NCBI GenBank assembly: GCA_023433705.1
Contig: JAEYUC010000039.1
Span: 1 to 57,107, forward strand
DNA from: Pseudomonadota bacterium
GTDB taxonomy: Bacteria; Pseudomonadota; Gammaproteobacteria; Steroidobacterales; Steroidobacteraceae
Direction of reading: 5' to 3'
Length of the DNA stretch: 57,107 nt
The position numbers and the translations under genes were made by a program. How positions within the stretch are numbered: position 1 is the stretch's first letter; every line of letters begins with the position of its first letter. Positions 48,191-55,921 of the stretch are shown piece after piece. Below the pieces are notes generated by a model that saw only the letters and a list, made by a program, of their open reading frames with translations, searched no databases and was not told the origin of the DNA.

Positions 48191-48755
48191 CGATTCCCCT
48201 GTCCGTGACGAGCAGATCCATGAATACGTCGTTGGGCGTCACGGGAATGTGGTCCACGACCTGGAAAGAATAGGCGAGACCGACCAGCCGCGGGCCGCGC
48301 CAGTGTTCGCGCATCCTGCGGAACTCGAGCGCGCGGTCGTAGAAGCCCGCGCCATGACCCAGTCGCGCGCCGCGCCGGTCGAAACCGACGCCCGCGCAGA
48401 AGATGGTGTCGAGGAACCGCGCACTGGTCCATTCGTCCCCCTCGGGTTCCAGCATTCCGAAGTCGTGTTGCCGTGCGTTCGGGTTCAGGGGAACGAAACG
48501 CATGGAGCGCTTGCGCATGCTGGTGATGCGGGGCAGGTAGATGCGGCATCCACGTCGCGTAGCGAGTTCGATGAGGGGTTGCGTGCCCAGCTCCTGGGGC
48601 ATCGACGCGTACAGGCCGATGCGTTTACCCGGTGCGAGCCAGTGTGTCCGACCGATGATCTCGGCGACCGCGTGCGCGGCACGCATGCGTTCAGCGGGCG
48701 GAACGGCGCGCCGCTGGGCGAGGAGTTGCTTGCGAAGGGATTGCTTCGTCAACAC
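48141..48755 (-). CDS. fau: 5-formyltetrahydrofolate cyclo-ligase
   Basis: Converts 5-formyl-THF to 5,10-methenyl-THF (ygfA in E. coli, implicated in persistence). 204 residues from a GTG. KQSLRKQLLAQRRAVPPAERMRAA, IGLYASMPQELGTQPLIELATRRGCRIYLPR and the phosphate-binding VGFDRRGARLGHGAGFYDRALE are diagnostic. The C-terminal ~15 residues overlap the EVE gene. It lies 18 nt downstream of the 6S RNA gene on the same strand, the conserved ssrS-fau arrangement. Confidence 0.94.
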   Translation of the reverse strand: MLTKQSLRKQLLAQRRAVPPAERMRAAHAVAEIIGRTHWLAPGKRIGLYASMPQELGTQPLIELATRRGCRIYLPRITSMRKRSMRFVPLNPNARQHDFGMLEPEGDEWTSARFLDTIFCAGVGFDRRGARLGHGAGFYDRALEFRRMREHWRGPRLVGLAYSFQVVDHIPVTPNDVFMDLLVTDRGIDELLAHEDRAVDVRSR

Positions 48756-48773
48756 GATGCGGGGAAGAGAAAA

Positions 48774-48962
48774 GCGCTACCCGTAAATGCCGGTGCGAGC
48801 CGTTGCTCTCGAACCAGAGCAACAAGGTGGGACCGGCCCCGACATTTAAGGCTTTCCGCTCGAAGCGGACTTGCACAGTACTGCCGGAAAGGCATGGTCC
48901 CTGGGCGTTTACATTACGGTCGAGAGGTAACCCGACCCGCTGTCGAACACCACAGGCAGCGC
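48774..48962 (-). ncRNA. ssrS: 6S RNA
   Basis: Regulator that sequesters sigma-70 RNA polymerase in stationary phase. About 189 nt on the - strand. The ends can pair (GCGCTGCC at the 5' end with GGTAGCGC at the 3' end, one G-U). Recognisable 6S blocks in order: TGTTCGACAGCGGGTC near the 5' end (E. coli TGTTCGCAAGCGGGCC), the central AAGCCTTAAA, then CACCTTG...GGTTCGAGAGCAACGG and GCACCGGCAT before the 3' end. Position between zapA and fau is the classical ssrS locus. Exact ends are estimated from the closing stem. Confidence 0.88.
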
Positions 48963-49110
48963 ACGGACACTCTACTACATCCCATCTGTAGGAATGCGAC
49001 GTAAGTCAGAAGAAAACGTTGGCGACGAGGACTTGATTTTCATGTACGCCGCCACAGCGGCGGCTTAAAGAGTGATGCAAGTGCGTTTGATAAACGGGCA
49101 CGTGCCCACT
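48963..49110. other. Upstream region of 6S RNA, after zapA
   Basis: Non-coding. Holds a GCCGCC/GGCGGC hairpin (49048-49064) near the end of zapA and probably the ssrS promoter; TAGAGT about 8 nt before the predicted 6S 5' end is a weak -10 candidate and no good -35 was found. Confidence 0.4.
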
Positions 49111-49428
49111 TCACAAATCAAGCTGGCGGGTTCTCTGTAGCGCGTTCTCGACACGCTCGCGCATGTGCTTCACGCGTCCGCTCACGGGACCCTGCAATTC
49201 ACTCTCCTGCTTGCGCAGGCGCAGCAGTTCGTTGGCCATGTTGAGCGCCGCGATCACGGCGATGCGATCCGCGCCTACGACCTTGCCGGTGTCGCGGATC
49301 TCACGCATTTTCTTGTTCAGGTATTCGGCCGAGTCGAGCAGATCGGCTCGCTCGTCGGAAGGACAGGAAACGAAGTACTCCTTCTCGAGGATGCGCACGG
49401 TGACGTGCGCCGTTTCCTTTTCGCTCAC
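49111..49428 (-). CDS. zapA: Cell division protein ZapA
   Basis: Cross-links FtsZ filaments at midcell. 105 residues. VTVRILEKEYFVSCPSDERADLLDSAEYLNKKMREIRDTGKVVGADRIAVIAALNMANELL is the ZapA domain and a C-terminal coiled coil follows (LRKQESELQGPVSGRVKHMRERVENALQRTRQ). Overlaps the ZapB-like gene by 4 nt. Neighbours match the E. coli order. Confidence 0.96.
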   Translation of the reverse strand: MSEKETAHVTVRILEKEYFVSCPSDERADLLDSAEYLNKKMREIRDTGKVVGADRIAVIAALNMANELLRLRKQESELQGPVSGRVKHMRERVENALQRTRQLDL

Positions 49429-49676
49429 GCAGTGTGCTCCATGGTCTTGAGGCGGCCGATCATGGCCTCCACGCGCGCGCGTACCTGGTCGTTGCGCTGC
49501 GCGAACGCGGAGCGTTCGGCCGCGAGCGATTCCTGGCGCTGACGCAGGGCCCGGTTCTCCTCCTTGAGGGCTTCCACCACGAGGAGGAGTTCCTCGACGC
49601 GGTGCTCGAGGCGCGCGAATTCCGCGTCGAAGCCGGATTTCGCGCTGATTGCGGTTTCTTTATTGTTGTCGTTCAT
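49425..49676 (-). CDS. ZapB-like coiled-coil protein (TIGR02449 family)
   Basis: 83 residues, almost entirely coiled coil: EFARLEHRVEELLLVVEALKEENRALRQRQESLAAERSAFAQRNDQVRARVEAMIGRLK. This is the short family that precedes zapA in many Gammaproteobacteria and is thought to play the role of ZapB in Z-ring organisation. Its stop overlaps the zapA start (ATGA), so they are co-translated. Divergent from ygfB. Confidence 0.9.
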   Translation of the reverse strand: MNDNNKETAISAKSGFDAEFARLEHRVEELLLVVEALKEENRALRQRQESLAAERSAFAQRNDQVRARVEAMIGRLKTMEHTA

Positions 49677-49733
49677 GGCGCGGGACTATAGGGCTCCGCG
49701 TTCGTGGGGGCAAATTCGGGGCATAATTCCCCC

Positions 49734-50300
49734 ATGTTGGCCGCAACTTACGATCAGTTCGAGCGCGTGCTGCGCGACGCGCACGCACTTCCCGAGCCAT
49801 CCGAGGCCCACGGCACCCTGGCCGGCGCCCTGTGCAGTTCCCGCGACTACGGCCTCATCGAATGGCTGCGCGAAATCCTCCCGGACGAATCCGCCGACGA
49901 AGCGGTGTTGCAGAGCTCGGTGCTGCAGAACGTCTACGACTCGATGGTGCGCACGCTGGTCGGCAACGACGCCGATTTCGCGCCGCTGCTTCCGGATGAC
50001 GACACCTCGCTCAGTGAGCGGGCCGGCGCGCTGTCATTGTGGTGCCAGGGGTTCCTGTATGGACTCGGCTCCGGCACCACGCCCGATCCCGGCAAGGTTT
50101 CCGCCGAGGCCGGCGAGATCATTCGCGACCTGACCGAGATCACGCACGTCGGCGTCGATGCGGGCGAGGAGAACGAGGAAAACGAAATCGCGTTCGCCGA
50201 GGTTGTCGAATTCGTGCGCGTCGGCGTGCAGTTGTTGTTTGTCGAGCTCGCGCCGGCGCGCGGGCAGGAGCCTCCGCCCGAGGGTATGTCGCTCCATTGA
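49734..50300 (+). CDS. UPF0149/YgfB family protein
   Basis: 188 residues from ATG 49734 (a GTG at 49704 is possible). YDQFERVLRDAHALPEPSEAHGTLAGALCSSRDYGLIEWLREIL and RAGALSLWCQGFLYGLG are the YecA/YgfB signature; the C-terminal ENEIAFAEVVEFVRVGVQLLFVELA completes it. A CATAAT seven bases before the ATG suggests transcription may begin at the start codon (leaderless). In Pseudomonas YgfB modulates antibiotic-resistance regulons by interacting with AlpA; whether that holds here is unknown. First gene of the ygfB-pepP-ubiH-ubiI run. Confidence 0.92.
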   Translation: MLAATYDQFERVLRDAHALPEPSEAHGTLAGALCSSRDYGLIEWLREILPDESADEAVLQSSVLQNVYDSMVRTLVGNDADFAPLLPDDDTSLSERAGALSLWCQGFLYGLGSGTTPDPGKVSAEAGEIIRDLTEITHVGVDAGEENEENEIAFAEVVEFVRVGVQLLFVELAPARGQEPPPEGMSLH

Positions 50301-50310
50301 AGAGGATTTC

Positions 50311-51681
50311 ATGCAGAAGAAGTCAGGCTCGCGTTCCACGACGCCGGTGAAGCCGGCGCGACCGGCGGCGATGCCGCGCGAGGAGTTCAAGCGGCGCCGC
50401 CGCGCACTCGCGAAGCTGATGGGCCGCGACTCGATCGCCATCGTTCCGACCGCGCCCGTGCGTCTGCGCAACAACGACGTCGAATACGCCTATCGACCCG
50501 ACAGCGACTTCTTCTATCTCACGGGTTTCGCGGAGCCGGAGTCCGTCGCGGTACTCATTCCCGGGCGCCCCCAGGGTGAATACATCCTGTTCGTGCGCGA
50601 TCGCGACCCCGCGCGCGAAACCTGGGACGGCAAACGCGCGGGTCCCGTGGGCGCGGTGCGCAACTTCGGCGCCGATCACGCGTTCCCGATCACCGACATC
50701 GACGAGATCCTGCCCGGGCTGCTCGAGAACCGCGCCAAGGTGTACTACGCGATGGGCACGCACCCGGAATTCGACCAACGCGTGGTCGGTTGGGTGAACG
50801 GTTTGCGCACGCAGGCGCGTAATGGCCGGCATCCGCCGCAGGAAATCGTCGCGCTCGATCACGTGTTGCACGACATGCGCCTCTTCAAGAGCCGCGCCGA
50901 AGTCGACACGATGCGCGAGGCGGCGCGCATCGCGGCGCAGGCGCACGTGCGCGCCATGCGTGCGTGTACACCGGGCCGCCTCGAATACGAAATCGCGGCC
51001 GAGATCGTGCACGAGTTCCGCATGCACAACGCGGACCTGTCGTACCTGCCCATCGTGGGTGGCGGCGCCAACAGCTGCATCCTGCATTACCGCGAGAACG
51101 ACGCGCCCCTGCGCGACGGCGACGTCCTGCTCATCGACGCGGGTTGCGAGGTCGAGTGTTACGCCTCCGACATCACGCGCACGTTCCCGGTCAACGGACG
51201 CTTCACGCCCGCGCAGCTCGCGCTGTACGAGATCGTGCTCGAGGCCAACAAGGCCGCCATCGCGCGCGTGAAGCCGGGTAATCACTGGAACGAGCCGCAC
51301 GAGGCGGCGGTGCGCGTGATCACACAGGGCCTCGTGAAGGCGGGCCTGCTGAAGGGTCGCGTCGCCAAGCTCGAGGAGACGGGCGCGTATCGCAAGTTCT
51401 TCATGCACCGCACCGGCCACTGGCTGGGCATGGACGTGCACGACGTCGGCGACTACAAGATCGGCGATGAATGGCGCGTATTCGAGCCCGGCATGGCGCT
51501 GACCATCGAGCCCGGCATTTACGTGGCGCCCGGGACCTCGGGCGCGCCGAAGGAATTCCACGGCATCGGCATCCGGATCGAGGACGACGTCGTCGTCACG
51601 CGCGATGGATGCGAAGTGCTGACCGATGGCGTGCCGAAGGAACCCGTCGCCATCGAGCGGCTCATGGCCTCGGCCGCATGA
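50311..51681 (+). CDS. pepP: Xaa-Pro aminopeptidase
   Basis: Removes N-terminal residues from peptides with proline in second position. 456 residues from ATG 50311 with AGAGGA upstream. N-terminal creatinase-like domain with SIAIVPTAPVRLRNNDVEYAYRPDSDFFYLTGFAEPES; C-terminal pita-bread domain with the dinuclear-metal ligands LLIDAGCEVECYASDITRTFPVNG (D, D), HRTGHWLGMDVHDVG (H), ALTIEPGIYV (E) and GIGIRIEDDVVV (E). Standard position between ygfB and ubiH. Confidence 0.96.
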   Translation: MQKKSGSRSTTPVKPARPAAMPREEFKRRRRALAKLMGRDSIAIVPTAPVRLRNNDVEYAYRPDSDFFYLTGFAEPESVAVLIPGRPQGEYILFVRDRDPARETWDGKRAGPVGAVRNFGADHAFPITDIDEILPGLLENRAKVYYAMGTHPEFDQRVVGWVNGLRTQARNGRHPPQEIVALDHVLHDMRLFKSRAEVDTMREAARIAAQAHVRAMRACTPGRLEYEIAAEIVHEFRMHNADLSYLPIVGGGANSCILHYRENDAPLRDGDVLLIDAGCEVECYASDITRTFPVNGRFTPAQLALYEIVLEANKAAIARVKPGNHWNEPHEAAVRVITQGLVKAGLLKGRVAKLEETGAYRKFFMHRTGHWLGMDVHDVGDYKIGDEWRVFEPGMALTIEPGIYVAPGTSGAPKEFHGIGIRIEDDVVVTRDGCEVLTDGVPKEPVAIERLMASAA

Positions 51682-51691
51682 CCTTCCAACG

Positions 51692-52915
51692 ATGAACAGG
51701 GCAGACATCGCGATCGTCGGCGGCGGCATGGTAGGCGCCAGCCTCGCGCTCGCGCTGCGCGGTACGCGTCTGAAGGTGCTGCTGATCGAGGGCGTGGCGC
51801 ACGATTCGGCCGCGCAGCCCAGCTTCGACGAACGCACCACCGCGCTCGGCAACGGCTCGCGCCAGATATTCGATTCCCTGGGATGCTGGGCCGCGATGGC
51901 GCCGGATGCCAGTGCGATCCGTTCGATACACGTCTCCGATGCGGGGCGCTTCGGTGTCGCGCGGCTCGACAGCAAGGAGCAGGGCGTGCCCGCGTTCGGC
52001 TACGTCGTGCCGAACCGCGTGATCGGCCGCGCGTTGTGGCAGGAGCTGCGCAAGGCGTCCAACATCGAACTCGCCGTGCCGGCCGAACTGACCGGCGCGG
52101 CCCTGCGGCCCGATGGAGTGGTGCTCGAGGTGTCGCGCGGCGGCGAGAAGGAAGCCGTGCACGCGGCGCTGGCCGTCGCGGCCGACGGCGCGGGTTCGCT
52201 GTTGCGCGCGCAATCGGGCATCGACGCGGACATCGAGGACTACGGCCAGGTCGCCATCGTCGTGAACACCCATACCGACCGGCCTAACAAGGGCGAGGCG
52301 TTCGAACGTTTCACCGCCTCGGGGCCGCTCGCGGTCCTGCCGACCGCCGGCGGCGGATATACCGTCGTCTGGGCGGTGCGCCCGCAACGTGCGAAGGAAC
52401 TGCTCGCGCTCGACGATTCGGCCTTCGCCACCGAGCTCATGTCGGCGTTCGGCTGGCGGGCAGGGCGCTTCACGAAGATCGGCCGCCGCAATACCTATCC
52501 ACTGGCGCTGTCGCGCGCGACCGGAACGGTGTCGGGGCGCGTGGTGCTGGTCGGGAACGCCGCGCAGGCGCTGCATCCGGTGGCGGGACAGGGTTTCAAT
52601 CTCGGGCTGCGCGACGCGGCGACGCTCGCCGAGATGCTGGCCCAGGCCGCGCGCCCGGACGGCTTCGGAGAAGGTCTCGACGAACTGCTCGCGCGCTTCG
52701 CGGCCTGGCGCGAGGAGGACCGCAAGGGTGTCACGCGCTTCACAGATGGCCTCGTCAAACTCTTCGGCAGCGACGCGCCGGGGCTGGGTGTCGTGCGCAA
52801 CTTCGGATTGTTGCTGTTCGACATGAGCCCGACCGCGAAGCGCGCCTTGTCGCGCGTGAGCTGGGGATTCGCGGGCCGGATGCCGCGCCTGGCGCGCGGG
52901 CTGCCTCTCGAATGA
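51692..52915 (+). CDS. ubiH: FAD-dependent ubiquinone hydroxylase UbiH
   Basis: C1 (aerobic) hydroxylation in ubiquinone synthesis. 407 residues from ATG 51692. FAD-binding Rossmann motif DIAIVGGGMVGASLALAL at the N-terminus, ERTTALGNGSRQIFDSLGCW, the DG motif VAADGAGSLLR, and the C-terminal GD motif VVLVGNAAQALHPVAGQGFNLGLRDAATLAEML. Note GNAAQ rather than the more usual GDAAH in that motif, as UbiH proteins often have. Stop overlaps the next start (ATGA). Confidence 0.94.
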   Translation: MNRADIAIVGGGMVGASLALALRGTRLKVLLIEGVAHDSAAQPSFDERTTALGNGSRQIFDSLGCWAAMAPDASAIRSIHVSDAGRFGVARLDSKEQGVPAFGYVVPNRVIGRALWQELRKASNIELAVPAELTGAALRPDGVVLEVSRGGEKEAVHAALAVAADGAGSLLRAQSGIDADIEDYGQVAIVVNTHTDRPNKGEAFERFTASGPLAVLPTAGGGYTVVWAVRPQRAKELLALDDSAFATELMSAFGWRAGRFTKIGRRNTYPLALSRATGTVSGRVVLVGNAAQALHPVAGQGFNLGLRDAATLAEMLAQAARPDGFGEGLDELLARFAAWREEDRKGVTRFTDGLVKLFGSDAPGLGVVRNFGLLLFDMSPTAKRALSRVSWGFAGRMPRLARGLPLE

Positions 52916-54147
52916 ATCCGCGCGTGAAGCCCCAGTACGAAATAGCGGTCGTCGGCGCAGGTCCCATCGGCCTCGCGACCGCCGTGCTGCTCGCGCGCGA
53001 GGCGATCATCCCGGGAGCGCGCATCGCCGTGCTCGATCGCCGCATCCCCGAATCGTTCGACGCCGCGAATCCGCCGCCGCTCGACCTGCGCGTGTTCGCG
53101 CTGTCGCGCGCCAGCGAGCGGATCCTGCGCGCCGCCGGCGCCTGGGAAGACGTCGCGCGCCAGGCGACGCCGTACGAACGCATGCAGGTGTGGCATGCGG
53201 ACGTGCCGCCGCACGGCGGCGATGCGCTGGCCTTCGACGCCGCGGAAGCGGGCGAGCCCGACCTGGGCGCGATCGTGCAGAACAACACCTTGCAGGCCGC
53301 GCTTGCCGGCGCCGCGCGGCGCGCGGGCATCGTGCTCGAGGAATGCGAGGTGGATGCGCTCGAGCAGGTGCAGGAAGTCGTGCGGCTGCGCAGCGGCGCG
53401 CGCGAATTCACGGCGCGGCTGGTCGTGGGCGCGGACGGCGCGCGGTCGCGCGTGCGCGAGCTCGCCGGACTTTCCGCGCGACGCACCGACTACGGGCAGA
53501 TCGCGATCGTCGCGAACGTTTCGACGGCGCGGCCGCACCAGCACACCGCGTGGCAGCGTTTTCTCGGCGATGGAACGCTCGCGTTCCTGCCGCTCGCGGA
53601 CGGCACGAGCTCGATCGTCTGGTCCATACCCACCGAGCGCGCGCGCAGGATGCTCGCCGCGACGCCCGAGCAGTTCGAGCACGCGTTGCTGGAGGATTCC
53701 GATGGTGTGCTCGGCGCGGTGAAGCTCGCGAGCAAGCGACTCGAGTTTCCACTGTGGCGCATCGAGGCGGAGCACTACGCGTGTCCGCGCGTCGCGTTGG
53801 TCGGCGATGCGGCGCACGTCGTGCATCCGCTCGCGGGGCAGGGCGCCAACCTTGGCCTGCTCGATGCGGCCGCGCTCGCCGACGTGATCGCCGACGGCGT
53901 GCGCGAGCACGAGGATCCGGGCGCGGAACGGTTGCTGCGGCGTTACGAACGCTGGCGGCGCTCGGAGAACGACATCATGAGCGGCGCGATAGACGTCTTC
54001 GACCGGCTGCTCGCGCGCGGCAGCGGACGGATCGCGCAGCTCGCGCAACGCGGGCTGCCGTGGGTCGGCAAGTCGGCGCTCGCAAAACGATTGTTCATCG
54101 AACGCGCACTCGGCCTCGCGGGCGAACTGCCCGACGCGGCCCGTTGA
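52912..54147 (+). CDS. FAD-dependent ubiquinone hydroxylase, UbiI/UbiF family
   Basis: 411 residues. FAD motif YEIAVVGAGPIGLATAVLLARE, LRVFALSRASERILRAAGAWEDV, DG motif VVGADGARSRVRELAG, and GD motif RVALVGDAAHVVHPLAGQGANLGLLDAAALADVI. Position after pepP-ubiH matches E. coli ubiI (visC), the C5 hydroxylase. Since Coq7 is present for C6, this is most probably UbiI, but the UbiI/UbiF/UbiM split cannot be settled by eye. Stop overlaps the EamA gene start (TGATG). Confidence 0.92.
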   Translation: MNPRVKPQYEIAVVGAGPIGLATAVLLAREAIIPGARIAVLDRRIPESFDAANPPPLDLRVFALSRASERILRAAGAWEDVARQATPYERMQVWHADVPPHGGDALAFDAAEAGEPDLGAIVQNNTLQAALAGAARRAGIVLEECEVDALEQVQEVVRLRSGAREFTARLVVGADGARSRVRELAGLSARRTDYGQIAIVANVSTARPHQHTAWQRFLGDGTLAFLPLADGTSSIVWSIPTERARRMLAATPEQFEHALLEDSDGVLGAVKLASKRLEFPLWRIEAEHYACPRVALVGDAAHVVHPLAGQGANLGLLDAAALADVIADGVREHEDPGAERLLRRYERWRRSENDIMSGAIDVFDRLLARGSGRIAQLAQRGLPWVGKSALAKRLFIERALGLAGELPDAAR

Positions 54148-55016
54148 TGGTATCGCGGCACGACCGGCTCGCCGGCATGACGGCGATGCTCATCTCTTCC
54201 GGCGCGTTCGCGTTCATGGACACGGGCCTGAAGCTGCTCACCGCGCATTATTCCGCGGCGCAGGTGGCGTCACTGCGCGGCGCCGCCGCCTTGCCCGTGG
54301 TTTTCGTGTGGGCCTGGTACTCGGGCGGTCTCGGGCAACTCGTGCGCGTGCGCTGGCCGCTGCACATCGCGCGCGGCGTCCTGTCGGTCTTGATGATGAT
54401 CTCGTTCGTGTTCGCGCTGCGGGAGTTGACGCTCGCGAAGGCGTACTCGCTGTTCTTCGTCGCGCCGCTGATGATCGCGATCCTCTCGATCTTCCTGCTG
54501 GGCGAGCGGGTCGGACGCGCCCAATGGCTCGCGATCTTCGTCGGGTTCTCGGGCGTGCTGATCGTGCTCAAGCCGGAGACCCAGGGCTTCGGGCTCCTGG
54601 GTACGCTCGCGGTGCTGTGCACCGCGTTGTGTTACGCCTTGTCGTCGGTGCTGGTGCGCATTCTCGGCCGCACCGACAGCACCCAGTCGATGATGTTCTG
54701 GATGACCTGCATGCTGGCCATCGGTGCGACCGCCATCGCGCTGCCCGGGTGGCAGCCGATCCAGGCGCAGCACTATTGGATCATCCTCGGCGTCGCATTC
54801 TCGGGCGCGGTGGGGCAGTGGGGGGTGACGGAGGCTTTCCGGCGTGCGCCCGCCGCAACCGTGGCGCCGCTCGAATACTCCGGGCTCGCGTGGGCGATGA
54901 CGATCGACCTTCTGGTCTGGGCGGCGATCCCGGCGTGGAGCACGCTGATCGGCGCCGCCGTGATCATCGGCAGCGGACTGTACCTGCTGCGCTTCGAAGC
55001 GAAACGCGCAAGTTAG
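54147..55016 (+). CDS. EamA/DMT-family exporter
   Basis: 289 residues from ATG 54147 overlapping the UbiI-like stop. Ten hydrophobic helices in two EamA repeats: GMTAMLISSGAFAFMDTGLKLL to AIFVGFSGVLIVLKPETQGF, and LGTLAVLCTALCYALSSVLVRIL to TLIGAAVIIGSGLYLLRFEAKR. FFVAPLMIAILSIFLLGERV and VAPLEYSGLAWAMTIDLLVW are the paired motifs ending each half. RhaT/YdcZ-like metabolite exporter of unknown substrate. The frame runs open far upstream through the UbiI-like gene, which is coincidental. Confidence 0.92.
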   Translation: MVSRHDRLAGMTAMLISSGAFAFMDTGLKLLTAHYSAAQVASLRGAAALPVVFVWAWYSGGLGQLVRVRWPLHIARGVLSVLMMISFVFALRELTLAKAYSLFFVAPLMIAILSIFLLGERVGRAQWLAIFVGFSGVLIVLKPETQGFGLLGTLAVLCTALCYALSSVLVRILGRTDSTQSMMFWMTCMLAIGATAIALPGWQPIQAQHYWIILGVAFSGAVGQWGVTEAFRRAPAATVAPLEYSGLAWAMTIDLLVWAAIPAWSTLIGAAVIIGSGLYLLRFEAKRAS

Positions 55017-55108
55017 GTCGCGCCGGCCCGGCGGATTTCGAGACATAGCGCCAGTTTTCAGTGGGCGATTGCGGCGTTCCGCCGGCTCCTTGGCGATACT
55101 CGCCGCGC

Positions 55109-55540
55109 ATGGCGATCAACGTCGTCCCCCGCATCCTGCTGCCCACGATGGACTCGGAGAGATTCGAGAGCTGCTCGTTTTCCCTGAACGATGTCGAGTC
55201 GCTGCTGACCATCGCGATGACGGACCTGCCGCCGTACATCATCCATTTTCATCGGCTGAGCTGGCACCGCTTCACCCCGTTCGCCGACTGCAAGCCGGGG
55301 ATGATCCAGGGTTGCGACATGGCCGTCGCCGAGGTGGAGGATTCGCCCGCGCTCAAGGCCTATCTACAGAAAGCGTCACTGACTCCGGAAGCCGCCAGGA
55401 AGCTGCGTCATTACCGCATCTACCTCGGCAAGGGCGGCTGCCACGAGGCGTTCGCCCAGTCCGCATACGGAAGCGGGGCCGGTTCGTTCTCGCGAACGAT
55501 GTCGTCGTTCACGAACCGCCTGAAGCTCGTGCTGCGGTAA
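55109..55540 (+). CDS. 143-residue protein of unknown function
   Basis: Starts MAINVVPRILLPTMDSERFE (ATG 55109); a start at 55061 is possible but adds non-homologous residues. No signal peptide. Notable are a His/aromatic cluster PPYIIHFHRLSWHRFTPF near residues 42-58, two Cys near 61 and 69, and the segment RKLRHYRIYLGKGGCHEAFAQSAYG. The frame has strong third-position GC bias over its whole length. I do not recognise a family. Convergent with phhB; a short REP-like remnant lies at its 3' end. Confidence 0.7.
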   Translation: MAINVVPRILLPTMDSERFESCSFSLNDVESLLTIAMTDLPPYIIHFHRLSWHRFTPFADCKPGMIQGCDMAVAEVEDSPALKAYLQKASLTPEAARKLRHYRIYLGKGGCHEAFAQSAYGSGAGSFSRTMSSFTNRLKLVLR

Positions 55541-55541
55541 T

Positions 55542-55554
55542 GGGAATGTCCCCC
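55542..55554. repeat. REP-like remnant GGGAATGTCCCCC
   Basis: Matches the GGAATGTCCCC end seen at 2806 and 29977. It occupies the entire gap between convergent stop codons. Confidence 0.5.
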
Positions 55555-55555
55555 A

Positions 55556-55921
55556 TCACCCGAGCGCGTCGATCTTCGCGGCGCAGATGAAATCGTTCTC
55601 GTGCAAGCCGCCGATGGCGTGGGTCTGATAGCGGATGCGCGCATAGCCCCAGCCGCATTCGATGTCGGGATGGTGATCTTCGACGTTCGCGATGTGCGCG
55701 ACGGCGTTCACGAAGCTCATCGTGCGGTAGAAATCGGGGAACTTGAACTCACGCTTGATGGCCTTGCCGTCCTCGACGATCTGCCAGCCGTCCTTTTCGC
55801 TGCTCACGAGCCGGCTGAGCATGCGCTTCGCTTCGTCGGGGGTGAGCGCACTCACGCCGCCGTGACAGGGCACGCATTTCTTGTTGATCAGGGTGTCGTC
55901 GTTGCTGCCGATGCTCGTCAT
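55556..55921 (-). CDS. phhB: 4a-hydroxytetrahydrobiopterin dehydratase (PCD/DCoH)
   Basis: Recycles pterin carbinolamine. 121 residues from ATG 55921, which overlaps the ispG stop (ATGA). FVNAVAHIANVEDHHPDIECGWGYARIRYQTHAIGGLHENDFICAAKID carries the conserved catalytic histidines (H...HHP...H). The N-terminus has KKCVPCHGGVSALTPDEAKRMLSRL, a CxxC typical of this subfamily. No phenylalanine hydroxylase gene is visible in the window; coupling to ispG is unexpected functionally. Confidence 0.93.
   Translation of the reverse strand: MTSIGSNDDTLINKKCVPCHGGVSALTPDEAKRMLSRLVSSEKDGWQIVEDGKAIKREFKFPDFYRTMSFVNAVAHIANVEDHHPDIECGWGYARIRYQTHAIGGLHENDFICAAKIDALG

Noticed and set aside
53190..54146. Long in-frame upstream extension of the EamA gene
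   Set aside because: It overlaps the UbiI-like gene in another frame and is Arg/Ala-rich. The EamA start at 54147 overlaps the previous stop and begins the first membrane helix.
55840..55890. CVPCH in PhhB as a c-type haem motif
   Set aside because: The protein has no signal peptide, and a CxxC here is usual in this PCD subfamily. A coincidental CxxCH.
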